NCBI GenBank assembly: GCA_041591635.1
Contig: JBFHRO010000230.1
Coordinates: 1 to 5,223, forward strand
Direction: 5' to 3'
Origin: JACKOD01 sp041591635
GTDB lineage: Bacteria; Pseudomonadota; Gammaproteobacteria; Pseudomonadales; Oleiphilaceae
DNA length: 5,223 bases
The first letter of the stretch is position 1. Each line of letters opens with the position of its first letter. This document shows, one piece after another, positions 4,494 to 5,223 of this stretch. The position numbers and the translations under genes are program-made. The notes under the pieces are model-generated. The model was not told the DNA's origin, did not search any database, and saw only the letters and a program-made list of their open reading frames with translations.

Positions 4494-5223
4494 ATGACAG
4501 CAAAATGGATCCTCTTGTTGAGCCTGTCTGGTTTGACGGCCTGCGCCCAGAACGCGCTGCTGCAAACGCCGGTGGCAGGCTCCACCGAAGGCGTCAAACA
4601 AATCAATCTGGCCCTGGACGATGCCCTTAATGACGCAGGCGGAAGTAAAAAGGCCGCCACCTCCACTTTGCCTGAGAGCGTTTCTGCCGCCTTATTGCCG
4701 CCGGTCATGTCGCGCCAGGTGGCGCCGAGCGCCGAGCAACGCTTTGATCTGGCGGTGGTCGATGTTCCTTTGCGCGACTTTTTCAATGGGCTGATCAGTG
4801 GCAGCGGTTATAACGTGGTGGTGCATCCGGGTGCCACCGGCACTATCAGCCTCGAACTCAAAGGCGTGACCGTACCGGAGGTCATGACCCTGGTTGGCGG
4901 TTTATATGATCTCGATGTGCGGGTGGCTGATCGCTTGTATCAGGTTTTTCCGCGTCAGTTGCGCACTCAGGTATTTCAAATCAACTATCTCAACGTGAAG
5001 CGCAGTGGCGGTTCGGAAACGCGTGTCAGTTCGGGGCAGATTACCGGAAGCAGCCCCGGCGGCACGAGCGGCAGCAGTACCTCCGGCAGCGGTGGCAGCA
5101 CGGGCTCGACCCAGGGAGAAAGCGGCACTGCCCAGGTGGGAACGCGCATCTCCACCACGAGCGAAGCCGATTTCTGGACCAACCTGAACGAAACCCTGGC
5201 CATGCTGATTGGCCCCGGAGAAG
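4494..5223 (+). CDS. mshL: MshL, outer-membrane secretin of the MSHA pilus, N-terminal 243 residues (3' truncated)
   Basis: MshL forms the outer-membrane channel through which the pilus leaves the cell. The frame runs open from the ATG at 4494 to the window end, showing 243 of the roughly 550 residues usual for the family. Residues 1-16 are a lipoprotein signal with lipobox LTAC, lipidated Cys17; Ala at +2 directs it to the outer membrane. Residues 18-80 are a poorly ordered linker. An STN/N0-type domain follows at about 83-150, including FDLAVVDVPLRDFFNGL (84-100), VVVHPG (108-113) and ISLELKGVTVPEVM (118-131). VFQINYLNVKRSG (160-172) begins the next periplasmic N domain. It is interrupted by a Ser/Gly/Thr-rich stretch (185-212). 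The segment after it, TRISTTSEADFWTNLNETLAMLIGPGE (217-243), is characteristic of MshL. The pore-forming secretin domain lies beyond the window. Confidence 0.93.
   Translation, partial: MTAKWILLLSLSGLTACAQNALLQTPVAGSTEGVKQINLALDDALNDAGGSKKAATSTLPESVSAALLPPVMSRQVAPSAEQRFDLAVVDVPLRDFFNGLISGSGYNVVVHPGATGTISLELKGVTVPEVMTLVGGLYDLDVRVADRLYQVFPRQLRTQVFQINYLNVKRSGGSETRVSSGQITGSSPGGTSGSSTSGSGGSTGSTQGESGTAQVGTRISTTSEADFWTNLNETLAMLIGPGE
5046..5129 (+). other. Ser/Gly/Thr-rich low-complexity segment coded inside mshL
   Basis: These 84 bases code for MshL residues 185-212, of which nearly all are Ser, Gly or Thr. The DNA repeats GGCAGC-like and AGCGGC-like hexamers imperfectly (for example around 5071-5100), not as an exact tandem array. 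The segment sits between the R.SSGQ strand and the TRI.T strand of the periplasmic domain, so it is most likely a flexible loop. Such loops vary in length between MshL and other secretin homologues. Confidence 0.7.

Noticed and set aside
1823..5223. Type II secretion (Gsp) operon as an alternative identity for the pilus genes
   Set aside because: The PilM-PilN-PilO-PilP-secretin order, the MshK KDPTRP motif and the lipoprotein MshL with its characteristic VFQINYLNVKRSG segment point to MSHA; Gsp clusters place genes C-D-E-F first and the GspL/GspM pair late.

Overview
The window is chromosomal DNA from a gammaproteobacterium. GC content is moderate (mid-50s percent by eye) and codon use looks even across the genes. 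All genes lie on the + strand in the order MFS transporter (5' part missing), ssb, mshI, a PilN-type gene (mshI2-like), mshJ, mshK, mshL (3' part missing). Gene order and protein style suggest a Cellvibrionales- or Pseudomonas-like marine or soil bacterium. That placement is inference from gene style, not from a database match.

Bases 1-1053 hold the last nine membrane segments of a major facilitator transporter. They are followed by a soluble C-terminal tail of about 63 residues that looks like a small alpha/beta domain. A 71-base gap with no terminator leads to ssb (1125-1673), a complete single-stranded DNA-binding protein with a DDDIPF tip. A strong intrinsic terminator follows ssb. The 149-base gap between ssb and mshI also contains a near-consensus FNR/ANR-type box (9 of 10 bases) and only weak sigma70-like promoter elements.

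From 1823 onward lies the start of an MSHA-type (type IVa) pilus assembly operon. MshI (PilM-like, cytoplasmic), the PilN-like protein, MshJ (PilO-like) and MshK (PilP-like) form the alignment complex. It connects the cytoplasmic assembly machinery to the outer-membrane secretin MshL, whose lipoprotein signal and N-terminal domain are present. The first four genes are telescoped by overlaps of 4, 4 and 8 bases, which suggests translational coupling. A 23-base gap then precedes mshL. The remaining genes (mshM, N, E, G and the pilins) would be expected downstream of the window.

I see no CRISPR array, tRNA, rRNA, insertion sequence or phage gene. The operon itself is a recognised system. The points most worth a second look are the FNR-like box, the ssb-msh junction without mshH/csrD, the fused tail on the transporter, the degenerate nucleotide site of MshI and the Ser/Gly-rich linker in MshL.
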